Assembly (NCBI GenBank): GCA_016169945.1
Contig: JADLSH010000382.1
Span: forward strand, 1,550,001-1,614,000
Length of the DNA stretch: 64,000 bases
Direction: 5' to 3'
Source of the DNA: Trachythela sp. YZ-2020
Taxonomy: Eukaryota > Cnidaria > Anthozoa > Malacalcyonacea > Clavulariidae
Made by a program: the position numbers and the translations under genes. Within the stretch, counting starts at the first letter, position 1. Every line of letters starts with the position of its first letter. The notes beneath the pieces are model-generated. The model had not been told where the DNA came from and searched no databases. It saw nothing but the letters and a program-made list of their open reading frames with translations. Positions 1 through 11,088 of the stretch are shown piece after piece.

Positions 1-306
1 GGACGAACTTACGAGCGTTAAACGGCTCAATTTTGATGGTAGAAAGACAAGGACCCGTATAATTCAAAATTTTCCATAGTGACAGTGCCAAAGGACAAAA
101 ATATACAGTTAATTACTTAACAACATTTTCTTCGCTATAAAACATTCTTCACTGCTCCATATCGACTCTTTTGATTACAAAGTTTTCTTTACTCTGTCGT
201 ATTTATGCTCTTCTTGCAACGTAGTACGCAGAACATTTAGATTTGCTGCCGAAAACGATATATTTTCATGATTTATATACGAAACATTGAAACAACAGTA
301 TATTTG
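1..306. other. unannotated AT-rich DNA
   Basis: No coding region or repeat that I can recognise. The last eight bases (299-306, TATATTTG) are the left target-site duplication of the element that follows. Confidence 0.5.
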
Positions 307-1147
307 CGCATGTAGTAAAACACTGACTACCGGAACACCAGAACACCGGAACAGCTAACAAAATCCAAAATGGCGGCAATTATTTTATAGAAAGGAGTAA
401 TCCGTTAAGTATTAATTTGGTTATTGTATTATTAGCACGTACAATGCGAAAATCAACTGGGCTTCGCAAAATCAATGTTCCTCCGTGTGGAGGGGTATAT
501 AGTAAAACACTGACTACTGGACCACCACCGGAATACCGAAACAATAACACCGGAAGTGGGAACACGACATTGGTGATGAGTCCTTTTGAAATCATGAATA
601 ATTTATGACATCCCTATTAATATAGGTGTACCATGTTTATGACACCTGGGATTGAAGTTGCATATTGAAGTTAATTTAATAAACCTTTCTCTTGTGTTAT
701 TGTTTTATTTACAAATTGTTCCAATGGCAATGGTTATAATACACATTTTGTGTAACTTGGAATTAACACTCTAAGCATAACCAGGAGGTGGCAAGAAAGT
801 TGTTTTTGACCAATGATAATCACCAACGTTTAATGAACACAAACTTTTCAGCCGCCGCACTCGCACACTCTGGTTGCCATGGCCCATACTCCTGACAATA
901 ATTTTTAAGTCTACTCACTACTTGGCGATTATTCCAATATTTATATGCTTAAATCTAAAGAATGATATAGGTGCTCCTCCACATGGAGGAACATTGATTT
1001 TGCGAAGCGCAGTTGATTTTCGCATTGTACGTGCTAATAATAAAATAACCAAACTAATATTTAACGTATTACTGCTTTCTATAAAATAATTGCCGCCATT
1101 TTGAATTTTGTTAGCTGTTCCGGTAGTCAGTGTTTTACTACATGCCG
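307..1147. mobile_element. non-autonomous transposon with 8-bp TSD (hAT- or P-like)
   Basis: Terminal inverted repeats of roughly 180 bp (about 307-490 and 968-1147) start with GCATGTAGTAAAACAC and share a long block that includes TGGCGGCAATTATTTTAT. The direct repeat TATATTTG at 299-306 and 1148-1155 is an 8-bp target duplication, as made by hAT and P-type transposases. The short open frames inside are mirror images of the two arms, not genes. The terminal motif recurs internally near 499-520 (AGTAAAACACTGACTACTGG), which suggests a nested or rearranged end. No transposase is present. Confidence 0.7.
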
Positions 1148-1155
1148 TATATTTG

Positions 1156-1431
1156 TAGAACTTGTTTTGAGTCTTGCGAACGCATGCGCAGTGTGGTCTT
1201 AGCCCCGATTTCGGGCTTCCGGTTATGGATTATCCCAGAGCCTTTGATTCTTCCTAAAGGATCGCAGGCTCGGGGTACGAGATTGGAGCGAGCCCCAGTT
1301 TGGTGGCTAACCGAGCTCAAGCGCAATGCATTATGGTGCGTACGTTGGTGCGTACGTACGCGGAACTTTCACTGCACTGACTAAATCCCATCGGCTTTCC
1401 GCCTCTTCTTATTTTACAATATATAGTTTCC
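1156..1431. other. unannotated spacer
   Basis: No gene seen. The segment near 1361-1400 resembles 4941-4984 in the same orientation (GCGGAACTT, then TAAATCCCA and CGGCT), so related sequence flanks both sides of the next transposon. Confidence 0.4.
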
Positions 1432-2375
1432 AATGGACCTTTAACCTCATAGCTTGTGGGGCCGCAATGCAACTGGGAGTTGGGTATCTCGTTCATTCTT
1501 TTTGAAATCGCCGCCATGTTGGGACGATTTTATTGAGTGTAAGAATTCAACGATTTTCACTTGTTTACGTATGGAAACTAACCGCCTTAAGGACGTATTT
1601 TTGTCGCGGTTACGTTCGACGATATTTGTGGAAAAAATGAGCGACATGAGCCGAGAAAATGAATTTCGTATCGATCGAAGGTGTGGGCAAGTTTCGAGAA
1701 AAACATTCTCTTCGCAACGTCTCTTGTTCTGTTTTGAGGTGAGTGTCCTTCTGCATGATATTTTAGCAAATTCTTTTAGTCTGTGGCTATTTCGGCGAGC
1801 TTTTTCTACCCCGATTTCGTATTAGCTGTACTCTTAAACATCTGATCTTGTAGTTCTGAGTGGTTTAATGTGATACATATTTGGTCGATTGTTTGCGAAA
1901 TTAACATGGCCGACTGGCTCTTAAACTTGAGCAGTTTTGGCGCGAAAATGGCCGCTTGAATTCTGGTTTCGTTAAAATACACTAAAGTCATACTTGCTCG
2001 ATATATTGCTGCTGTTTTCGGTTCTGTTTATCCTTCGTGGCTGCTCTGGTTTTTGTCTTCCTAAAGCTAGTTGGTATCACTTGAAATAATTTAAATACTG
2101 AGTATTTTTTAGCCTGTGCGAACCATAAATTTCCTATCTAAAAATTAAATTTTGTATTGTTAAATTGTTTAAGCATTAAATAGGACTATAGGTAATATAA
2201 TTTGGGTTTAACAAATTGTTTTTAATAAATATAATTTAGAAATACATTTTTAAATATCATATTTGTAAATATTGTATATAAAATTGTAAATAGTTTTAGT
2301 GCTAGTTAAATTTTCTTAAATATAAAAATGGAAGACAATCCTTGCACCTCGATGGATGCAGACCAATGCACAGAG
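1432..2375. repeat. left long terminal inverted repeat of IS4EU-like element
   Basis: Pairs base for base, with scattered mismatches and small indels, with 3968-4929 reversed. The inner end reaches past the ATG at 2328 and includes about 16 codons of the transposase, so promoter, 5' UTR and N-terminus are all inside the repeat. Open frames at 1454-1825 and its mirror at 4608-4907 come from this repeat and are not treated as genes. Confidence 0.85.
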
Positions 2376-3490
2376 TTAGTGGAAGAAAAAAATGTAAAGA
2401 AAACTTGTACTGGTGGAGGGAAAAACTGTTGTGTTTCACAGTGTCTAAATAACAGTCTACGAAATCCTGAGCTTTCGTTTTACTCAATACCTAAGGATGA
2501 GAAACTAAAAAGGAAATGGCATAAAGTGTTAAAAACAAAGGGGTTGTTTGGAAATAAAGCAATATTACAGGGTGTGCTCAGCACATTTTCCTGATGGAAA
2601 AAAGTCATGCATTAACAATGTTCCAACCATATTAACGAACTGTGGTAATCAACCAAGAGAGAGAGTGTTGCAAAAACCTGATAGCCCCTTACCAAATGAG
2701 CCTCATAGTTCTTTCGAAGACATTTCTTCTGAACCCAGCAATACAACACCTAAAGATAACATGGCAACTGAAAACACAAGCAGTAGTTCTTTGACAGATG
2801 AGCTAGTTACTTCTAACATTAGTCAACCTGCAAATACAACATCAGAGCATGACATAGTAACCGAGAATGCTAAATTAAAAGAGCAAGTTAAACAACTTGA
2901 CCAGATTATGCAACGTTTTCCAGATTATGCAACATTGATTACTTGTCACCAGCATGCAGTAGTTTGATTTACTATGGGTCAAATACTAGTGAAATAACCT
3001 CAGCTAAACAGAAAAAGTGTGGCAAGAAAAGGTCCACGTCACCAGAGCAAGAACTATTTATGGTGTTGGCTAGATTGCGTTGTGGTTTCCTACAACAAGA
3101 CCTTGGCATATCGTGTATGCATGTATCCAGAATTTGTATTACTTGGCTAACATTTCTTAATCAGCGACTGCGTGCACTCCCTATTTGGCCCACAAGAGAA
3201 TGCATTAATCAAAACATGCCATTGTGTTTCAAGCAAAACTTTCCACAAACTAGAGTCATTATATATTGCACAGAAATAATGATCGAAATGCCGTCATCAT
3301 GAGGAGCCAATCTGCCACTTTTTCATCTTACAAAAACCATAATACTGCGAAAGGTTTGCTTGGTGTGTCCCCAAATGGGTACCCTAGTTTTGTCTCCAGT
3401 TTATATGCTGGTCGAACCAGTGACAAAAAACTAACAAAGGATTGTTGGATCCTTAATATGCTTGAGCCGGGTGATCAAGTTATGGGATGC
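2328..3490 (+). pseudogene. THAP-HTH-DDE transposase, frameshifted and truncated
   Basis: The frame starts at ATG 2328 and is broken by frame changes near 2570, 2950 and 3290. In order: an N-terminal tail shared with the opposite gene; a THAP C2CH finger (a cysteine pair in KNCCVSQC, later CSAHF) at about residues 30-90; a low-complexity linker and short coil; an HTH_Tnp_4-type block (SPEQELFMVLARLRCGF); and the start of a DDE_4 nuclease (TRVIIYCTEIMIEMPSS, then SSYKNHNTAKGLLG and YAGRTSDKKLTKD). In this family the first block normally reads IIDCTE; here a tyrosine replaces the first catalytic aspartate. The frame is cut just after EPGDQVM, before the expected second aspartate. It cannot be an active transposase. 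Confidence 0.8.
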
Positions 3491-4015
3491 CTTTTCAAAT
3501 GTCATATCCTCGTATAAAACAGGCTCGTCAACCTCGTCACCTCTGGGCACATGCCACTGCTGTAAGACTTGTGGCACCTCTGTTAGTTCCAACTCAATGT
3601 AATCAAGGATTTGAAATAGAACAGCGGCAACATGCTTACAACAGCCTCCCTTGCCAGCCTTACAAGTACAACTACCATGTGTAACTTCACCAGTGTTTTG
3701 ATTTAAATGGGCATAAACAATATATATTTGTTTCTTCATTTAATCACTGACACAAGCTTTTATCAAGAAGTGAGCTTCGCTACCTTTCATTACATCAGAT
3801 TTAACTTCGACTTCATTTACATATCTATCCTTAAACAAGCGGTATCCCAGTTTCTTGTGTCTGCTAGCATCATTTTTGCCTTCAACTCCTAAGTGCTGTA
3901 GTAGCAAGGCATGGCTAAATTTTGGCAGTGACTGTAGATCTTTGGTCCATCTTCTCGTTTCTATTTGCTCTGTGCATTGGTCTGCATCCATCGAGGTGCA
4001 AGGAGTGTCTTCCAT
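3431..4015 (-). pseudogene. SWIM zinc-finger protein of IS4EU-like element (YqaJ partner), truncated
   Basis: A single frame runs from ATG at 4015 with one in-frame stop at 3740-3742 and then continues. The first 16 or so residues match the transposase N-terminus because both lie in the inverted repeat. Downstream is a SWIM-type zinc-binding motif, CTCKAGKGGCCKHVAAVLFQ (CxCxnCxH). SWIM fingers precede the YqaJ-type exonuclease in the second protein of ISL2EU elements. That nuclease is absent because coding stops at the deletion junction near 3480, after which the frame reads antisense transposase. No function is expected. Confidence 0.7.
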
Positions 4016-4929
4016 TTTTATATTTAAGAAAATTTAACTAGCACTAAAACTATTTACAATTTTATAATTTTATATACAATATTTACAAATATGATATTTA
4101 AAAATTTATTCTAAATTATATTTATTAAAAACAATTTGTTAAACCCAAATTATATTACCTATAGTCCTATTTAATGCTTAAACAATTTAACAATACAAAA
4201 TTTAATTTTTAGATAGGAAATTTATGGTTAGCACAGGCTAAAAAATACTCAGTATTTAAATTATTTCAAGTGATACCAACTAGCTTTAGGAAGACAAAAA
4301 CCAGAGCAGCCACGAAGGATAAACAGAACCGAAAACAGCAGCAATATATCGAGCAAGTATGACTTTAGTGTATTTTAACGAAACCAGAATTCAAGCGGCC
4401 ATTTTCGCGCCAAAACTGCTGAAGTTTAAGAGCCAGTCGGCCATGTTAATTTCGCAAACAATCGACCAAATATGTATCAAATTAAACCACTCAGAACTAC
4501 AAGATCAGATGTTTAAGAGTACAGCTAATACGAAATCGGGGTAGAAAAAGCTCGCCGAAATAGCCACAGACTAAAAGAATTTGCTAAAATATCATGCAGA
4601 AGGACACTCACCTCAAAACAGGACAAGAGACGTTGCGAAGAGAATGTTTTTCTCGAAACTTGCCCACTCCTTCGATCGATACGAAATGCATTTTCTCGGC
4701 CATCACTGCGGCCATTTCGCTCATTTTTTCCACAAATATCGTCGAACGTAACCGCGACAAAAATACGTCCTTAAGGCGGTTATATGCCATACGTAAACAA
4801 GTGAAAATCGTTGAATTCTTACACTCAATAAAATCGTCCCAACATGGCGGCGATCTCAAAAAGAATGAACGAGATACACAACTCCCAGTTGCATTGCGGC
4901 CCCACAAGCTATGAGGTTAAAGGTCCATT
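3968..4929. repeat. right long terminal inverted repeat of IS4EU-like element
   Basis: Reverse complement of 1432-2375. It carries the ATG (4013-4015) and first codons of the minus-strand gene. Small differences from the left copy, for example an insertion of about 20 bp near 4700-4720, show that the arms have diverged since they were last made identical. Confidence 0.85.
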
Positions 4930-5162
4930 AACAAACGTCGCGGAACTTCCGGCAAATTGTGAATAAATCCCACCGGCTGTTTTGTGAAATTGATACGATG
5001 AAATTCATACGATGAAATATATTCTTACATGCGATCGAAAATATAGCCACATTTATGTAAATGAAACTCAAAAGGAGCCACTGATCGGACAAATAACAAA
5101 TGGATGTATGCTGATTAATGATATAACAAAAGAAACTGTCAAGACAACAGATGTTTCTTTAA
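4930..5162. other. short spacer before truncated LTR
   Basis: No gene. A short frame at 5012-5212 runs into the LTR fragment and has no recognisable domain. There is a small direct repeat, ATACGATGAAAT, at about 4993-5016. Confidence 0.4.
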
Positions 5163-5379
5163 AGACGAAAGAGTTGCGCTCAGTCAGACAGACAAGAGAT
5201 AAGTTGAACTGATATAGTTATAATTATATAGTAATTTGATAGTATTATAAAGACGCTACTTATAACAAGTTAAAGAAATAAATAGTTATATAAACGTAAC
5301 TTGACTACACACTTTTTTTTTTGCGCAGAGAAATTGAAACAAAAACGCGGGATTTTAATAAGGAGGACCACGCTCGTAA
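5163..5379 (+). repeat. 5' LTR, 3'-terminal fragment
   Basis: Matches the last ~220 bp of the 3' LTR (from about 12620) with a handful of differences: AGAGTTGCGCTCAGTCAGAC near the start and ACCACGCTCGTAA at the end. The first ~440 bp of the LTR are missing. No convincing primer-binding site follows. Confidence 0.85.
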
Positions 5380-6600
5380 AAGGGCCCGCCGCCCGGGAAT
5401 TAACTGAATCTAAAAAAAACGAAAAATTGAAAGAAAATTGAGTTATATTGAGACATTTTGGTGAGAAATAGGATTTTATTATCGAGATCGAATTTCAAGT
5501 TAATTGACACAAAAGTCAAAGTTCAAAGCCAAATTTAAGAAAATTGATGTATTAACAAAATTATTGTATGATTTTTCAATGTCAAGGTAAAGGAAGGAGA
5601 AAAATTTGAAAAAAAAAAAAAAAAAAAAAAAAAATTTATTTTCAGTGTAGTCAGTTGAGTAGTGATCATAATATAATCCTGAAATTTAGAATTTAAGTTT
5701 TGTGTTAACCTATTGAGGGAATATAATTTGATAATTTAACGAGATATGACTAGAAAGCATTTAAAAGTTAAGATTAAATTGAGATTAAAAGTAAAATGCG
5801 AAAGCGCGAAGAAAGTGTGGAACAAAAGAGACATGGAGTCCAAGAAGAGAGAAAAAAATATCAAGATGTGCAAACTCAAACTCCAACAAACTCAAAAAAC
5901 AACAACAAGTAAGTAAAACAGTCAAGAATATTTAAGATGAGTTAGAAGAAAAAGAGGTGACAGAGAGAGAAGGAGAGAGAGAGAGAGAGCGAGATCGAAA
6001 GCGAGAGAAAAGGAGAAGAAAGAGGAAATGGAAGGAGAGAGAGAAAAAATGGAAATGGAAAGAGAACGAGAAAGAGAAGAGAGAGAGAAAGAGAAGAGAG
6101 AGAGAAGGAGAGAGAAAGTCACAAATAAACAGAGGAATTAAAAAAAAGTCGAAAATACAAGCTAAGGCTGATAATTCAGGAAAACACATAGTAATATTTC
6201 CATTTTTACAAGAGAGCGGGAATGGTTCCACCTTTTTTACACACAGAAGTAGAGTAGTATTTTTACATTATGAAAAAAAAAGAAAAATTGAAAATTGCAA
6301 GTCCAAAAAAAAATTGTTGCTCATTGTGTGTTGATATTTATGGTAGCTCGTGATATTCTTTTTTACTTGATTATTTAGTATGAAATATGTAGTGACACTG
6401 TAAAAAAATCAAAAAAGAAAGCTTATGTAAATAATCCAGCTTGAATGAAAAAAACAAAAAAAAGAAAAAAAACATAAACAAGACTTAAACAGACTTTTAG
6501 ATCGATGGTGTCTTTCGGAAACAACTTTTATTTAAGGTGGTCTTTTTATAGAGATATAAAGAGTACAAAAAGTTTACGCGAGGTAAGTAGTTACTCGAGG
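5380..6600 (+). other. retrotransposon leader and low-complexity gag region
   Basis: Contains a run of A at about 5609-5632 and a purine tract of GAGAGA type at 5940-6120 that reads as an Arg/Glu/Lys-rich frame (5957-6334). Charged R/E/K-rich segments are common near the start of gypsy gag proteins, so this may be degraded gag. There is no conserved domain to prove it, and it could be simple-sequence expansion. An ATG at 5797 opens a short charged frame (MRKREESVEQKRHG) that stops at 5911. Confidence 0.4.
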
Positions 6601-6609
6601 ACGATATAC

Positions 6610-7432
6610 GTACGTTTATAAACGAACAGAAGCCAAAAGATTTAACAGCCGCCGCTCGCTTGGCAGACGAATATTCACTCACACATAAATTTTCCCCAAT
6701 AAGTCACAAACTCAATCTTTTCCTCGGGGCAACAATAATCTAAATCCTGAAGGCCGACAACCTCCTAGGAATTTTCCCCACAGTTATCCGGAAAACGTAA
6801 ACGTTCTAAATAACGGTAGATTTGAGAAACCAAAGTTTCGCGACCAAAATTTTAATAACAACAACAGACCTCGTTACATACCACCTCATCTTAGGCCGCT
6901 GGAACAGAAAACACCATTTAAACCCTTAACCTGTGGGTACTGCCGAGGTGAGGGACACACAATGTCAAATTGTTTCAGATTGAAGAATAAAGAAGCAAGA
7001 GAACAGCAAAATCCAAAACCGACTGGCTTACTGTCTAACAATTCAAATAACAACGATCGGCCATCTGTTTCTGATCAAAAACTACTTGACCACGTTGACC
7101 CTGTCATGAAAATATTTCAACCATTTGTATTTGACGGCTCAGTTTCATTTCAAAATGATGAATCGACGGTTTCACCAATTAAGATACCAAGAGACACGGG
7201 TGCCTCTCAGTCTTTGATTTTGACCAACACTCTTCCCTTTTCTGAAAGTTCCTACTCAGGGAACAATGTTTTAATAAGAGGAATTGATGCCCAAAAGTAT
7301 ACGTCAATTCCATTGCACAATATAAAATTACAGTCAAAATTATTTTCAGGGGAAGTTCAAACAGGCATTATAGACTCCCTACCGTTTGACGGAATTCATT
7401 TAATACTTGGCAATGATCTTGCAGGAAGTAAA
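6610..7432 (+). pseudogene. gag C-terminus and aspartic protease (Gmr1-like)
   Basis: The first block (about 6617-6688) reads DLTAAARLADEYSLTHK, like the SCAN-related helix of gypsy gag. After a frame change near 6690 comes an Asn-rich linker and a CCHC zinc knuckle, CGYCRGEGHTMSNC (6931-6972; spacing CX2CX4HX4C), the nucleocapsid RNA-binding motif. The same frame continues into a retropepsin-like domain with RDTGASQSLI (active-site aspartate, 7191-7220) and the later hydrophobic LILGNDLAG. The frame is then cut by the LINE tail at 7433. The longest open part starts at 6962 inside the knuckle, so that ATG is not the real start. Confidence 0.75.
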
Positions 7433-9612
7433 TTTTTATTTTATTTTATTTTATTTTACAAGATTCGCCGCACCAAACAATTATTAAACTTATTCAAATA
7501 CCTAAGTACATTGGCTGGGACTGACCACAGAGATAAACTCCAATAACGGGGTCCCGACAAAAATGACAAATTACTATACATGTACAAAAACATTTATTGG
7601 CTTTCGCCAAACTGTCAACAACATGTTCTGAAAGATAAGTTTTGAATAGGACGAGCACAGTGGCATTTGACGCACACCGATTTAAAGGTTCTAGGATTGT
7701 TCGGGTTGTAGACGTGTTCGAGAAGGTTAAAGTAGTATTTAAATAGTAAAATTTTAAAGGAAGCTGTAGATCTTGTAGTGTCTCTGATGACATCGGGTAG
7801 AATGTTCCAAACGCTGGGTGCTCTTACGTAAAAACTGTTTTGAAAGCTAACATTTAGGTATATTTAGTAGAATACCATTGTCGGAATTGGAGTTTCTGGT
7901 TCTACGATTAGCAACCCGTATTGAGATGTTTGTATCAGAGTCATTAACAACACAGTTGTAAAGATAAACTAAATCTAGAAACTCAAGCCAATAGCAGATG
8001 GGAAGAATACCGATAGACTGGAGTCGTTCTTTGTACAAAACGTCTGTTCTATAAGGGAGGGAAAGGATGAATTTGGTGGCACGACGTTGGACGCGTTCCA
8101 TTGTAGCGATGTTAGTTACTGTTTGGGGTGCCCACACTTGACTGGCATACCCCAATTTGCTTCTAACCAAAGACAGGTAAAGTATCTTGCGGACTTCGAT
8201 ATTGTTTATGTCAGAGGCTGATCGTCGGATGAAGCCGAGCATCATGTTTGCCTTTAATACCGTGCCATGAACTTGCTTGTTCCATTTCAGGTCGTTTGAA
8301 ATAATGATCCCGAGATCTTTCTGGGTAGTTAATGACTTAAGCGAAGTATCAAAAAGCTGATATTCTGCGATAATTGGTTGACGACTTCTAGTAATGCTAA
8401 GAAACCCGCACTTGGATTGATTTAAGTCCATCCTCCAATCGCTGCACCATGTCACAAGTTTATATAGATCATTCTGCAGACCTTCGCAGTCAGCTAACTT
8501 GTTCACGGGACGGTAACACTTCGTGTCGTCGGCGAACATTGCCACAGACGATTGGGTTGAAATTGAATCAGGAAGATCGTTCACAAATACCAGAAACAGT
8601 AGGGGTCCTAAAATTGATCCTTGTGGAACTCCAGATAGAACAGGGAGAGTATGGGACGACTCACCAAGAACTGTTACTCTTTGGTAGCGTCCTGAGAGGT
8701 AGTCTTTGAACCATAACAGAAGATCTCCTCTTATTCCAAACCTCTGGAGTTTAACTAACAGAAGGTTATGGCTGACCTTATCAAATGCTTTTGCGAAGTC
8801 CAGGTAAACCAAGTCGACTTGGCTTCGGTTTTCTAACGATTTGTTTATATCATGAAGAACGCGCAGAAGCTGAGAGGTGGTAGACTTTCCTTTGAGAAAA
8901 CCAAATTGTAGATGATGAAGTTGACTGGAGACATGAGATATAAGTTGGTTATAGACTGGAGACAAGAGAGATATTGGTCTGTAATTTGATACTTCGTCAG
9001 CAGGGCTTTTCTTGGGAATTGGAATTACGTTTGAAAGTTTCCACTCGCACGGTAGTATACCTATGGACAAGCTTTTGTTGAATATGTTACATAAAGACGA
9101 ACAAACGCTCGATGCACAGTTCTTCAACAATTTAGCGGGAATTTTGTCTGGTCCAGTCGCTTTGTTTTCATCAAGAGCTGCAAGAACATAGTAGACCTCC
9201 TCGGATGTTAGCGTGATGTTGAAGATTGCATCCGATTCAGTGATGGAGTCGTCAGTCGAGTTGGAAAAAGTATGATCATCATTATTGCTATGAGAAGGTT
9301 GGAAAACGGAGTAGAAATAGCGATTTAGTAGATTGGCGATGTCGACTGGGTTGTTGGCTGTAGAGGTGACTCCATTATGATCAGACCAAGTCATTTTGTT
9401 GGGAACGCTCGAGGTCTTACGAACGGACTTAAACACTGACCAAAACTTCTTACTACTTGATTTCAATAAGGCGGGCATGGATTCAAAAAACTGTTTCCGT
9501 TTGTTGGTGATGGTATATTTTGTTATTCGTCGTAACTCTCGATACTTTTCCCAAAGCTTGGAGCACGACTTACGCTTAGCATTAAAGTTAACGTTGATCC
9601 GATTTTGAGCGA
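7433..9612 (-). mobile_element. 5'-truncated CR1-like LINE inserted in the LTR element
   Basis: A minus-strand non-LTR retrotransposon. Its 3' end carries a short tandem tail (TTTTA units on the plus strand, 7433-7460), the usual terminal microsatellite of CR1/L2-type LINEs. It splits the host protease (ending GNDLAGSK) from the integrase-side frame (resuming at about 9613). No endonuclease domain is present, so the copy is truncated at its 5' end. Confidence 0.8.
7620..9612 (-). pseudogene. LINE reverse transcriptase, C-terminal part of ORF2
   Basis: Over 580 codons are open from about 9612 down to a stop at 7847. The apparent first ATG at 9629-9631 lies in flanking LTR-element sequence, so it is not native. 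RT motifs in order: ENKATGPDKIPAKLLK, NYRPISLLS, FGFLKGKSTTSQLL, YLDFAKAFDKVSH, GVPQGSILGP, MFADDTK (catalytic ADD), then the thumb and C-terminal region. After YRPISLLS the next residues are PVYNQLISHV; the usual intervening segment (about a dozen residues) is missing, an in-frame deletion in the fingers. A frame change near 7850 moves coding into another frame (FYVRAPSVWNIL) that ends near 7620 with a Cys-rich tail. Confidence 0.85.
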
Positions 9613-11088
9613 TAAACCAATTATTTCCCAAAGTCCCGATCCTATAGAGGATATTATACCCAATTTATATCCATCGTGTGCCGTTACAAGAGAAATGAGC
9701 AAAAGGCAACAATTAGATTTAGAGGATGCGGATGACACCATTAATATTTCGGATACGTTTCTTCCTAAGTTATTTGACAATTCCGAAAACAGTGGAACAT
9801 TTTCAACATCAAATCTCATCACCGAGCAACAAAATGATCCTGATATTTCAGTATTGATTCAACACGCTCCGGACGAGGCTGACGCAGCAAACGATCCCAT
9901 TTGTTATTTTATGAAAAACGGTATTTTAATGAGAAAATGGCGACCTTCCACTGTGTCTGTAAATGAAGAATGGCTAGTTCGATACCAAATTGTCATACCT
10001 AAAACATATCAACCCGAAGTTCTCAGTTTGGCTCATGAAACACCACTGTCTGGTCATTTAGGAATAAATAAAACATACCAAAAAATAATTACTCATTTTT
10101 ACTGGCCTGGTATTCGAAAAGATGTGGTCGAATTTTGTAAGACTTGCCACACCTGTCAAGTCGTAGGTAAACCAAATCAAACTATTCCAAAAGCGCCTTT
10201 AAAACCGATACCAGCTTTCGAAGAGCCTTTTAGTCGAATTTTGATTGATTGTGTCGGCCCATTACCAAAAACCAAAAAGGGAAACCAATACTTATTAACT
10301 ATAATGTGCGCTTCAACCCGGTTTCCGGAAGCTATACCATTAAGAAATATCAAAACTAAAACAATTGTTCAAGCGTTGACAAAATTTTTTACTTTGTTTG
10401 GTCTTCCAAAATCTATTCAATCGGATCAAGGGTCAAATTTTATGTCGGGCATTTTCCAACAAGTAATGCACGAATTAAAAATAAAGCAATATAAGTCGAC
10501 CGCTTATCATCCTGAGAGCCAAGCTGCACTTGAGCGATTTCACCAGACACTAAAGAACATGATGCGAACCTACTGCTTGGAAACCGAAAAAGATTGGGAC
10601 GACGGCGTCCATTTACTTTTGTTTGCAGCCAGGGAATCAGTTCAGAATCATTAGGTTTTAGTCCTTTCGAGCTAGTTTTCGGTCACACAGTCTGGGGACC
10701 TCTTAATCGTTTAAAGGAAAAGTTACTTTCTGACAGTGGAAATTCATTCGATCTTTCACAGTATGTTTCGGAATTTCGAACAAAATTGTCTAAAGCATGC
10801 GAATTAGCCAAAGCCAAGCAGTTATGTCATGTAAATATGCTAAAACCATATTATGAGAGAAAGAGTGGTGTGCAGGTAGTTAACGCCATAGATTTAGAAA
10901 GTGAAAATAATATAGAAGATACAACAGAACTCTTCAATCTGTCTGAGTCAACTAAACTCCATAACTCTGACGTTCTTCGCGATATGGATGTGAATCTCAA
11001 CGAAGAGACATCGAAGTTCTCGTACAGGAATACCAATGCTTATTTCCCGACGTACCCTCCAGGACTGACCGTATTGCCCACGACGTAG
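9613..11088 (+). pseudogene. integrase of Gmr1-like element
   Basis: The frame from 9605 contains an H2C2 zinc-binding domain (AHETPLSGHLG, then CKTCHTCQ) and a complete DD35E core: Asp in LIDCVGPL, Asp in QSDQGSNF and Glu in ALERFHQTLK, with 35 residues between the last two by my count. A frame change near 10645 moves the reading into the frame containing SLGFSPFELVFGHTV. An in-frame deletion then joins ACELAKAKQ directly to LCHVNMLKPYYER, removing the region where a GPY/F-like module would lie. A variable tail follows. Coding then passes into RT without an intervening LTR, the Gmr1 arrangement. Confidence 0.85.

Larger units (their letters stand above)
1432..4929. mobile_element. IS4EU/ISL2EU-like DNA transposon, internally deleted
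   Basis: The element has very long terminal inverted repeats (1432-2375 and 3968-4929) whose tips read AATGGACCT and AGGTCCATT. Between them lie a plus-strand THAP/HTH/DDE transposase and a minus-strand SWIM-domain gene, convergent. Animal ISL2EU/IS4EU elements pair a DDE transposase with a YqaJ-type exonuclease protein carrying a SWIM finger. Here both genes are cut where they meet near 3480-3490, so the DDE C-terminus and the nuclease domain are missing. A 2-bp AT target duplication is compatible but cannot be separated from the palindromic tip. Confidence 0.75.

Noticed and set aside
1454..1825. 123-residue frame in the left IS4EU repeat as a gene
   Set aside because: Its mirrored frame in the other arm is broken differently and no domain is present; explained as long terminal repeat sequence.
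5012..5212. 66-residue frame before the LTR
   Set aside because: Its C-terminal third is LTR sequence and no domain is visible.
5957..6334. Arg/Glu/Lys-rich 125-residue open frame as an independent gene
   Set aside because: Lies in a GAGAGA purine tract inside the LTR element; at most degraded gag, with no domain.
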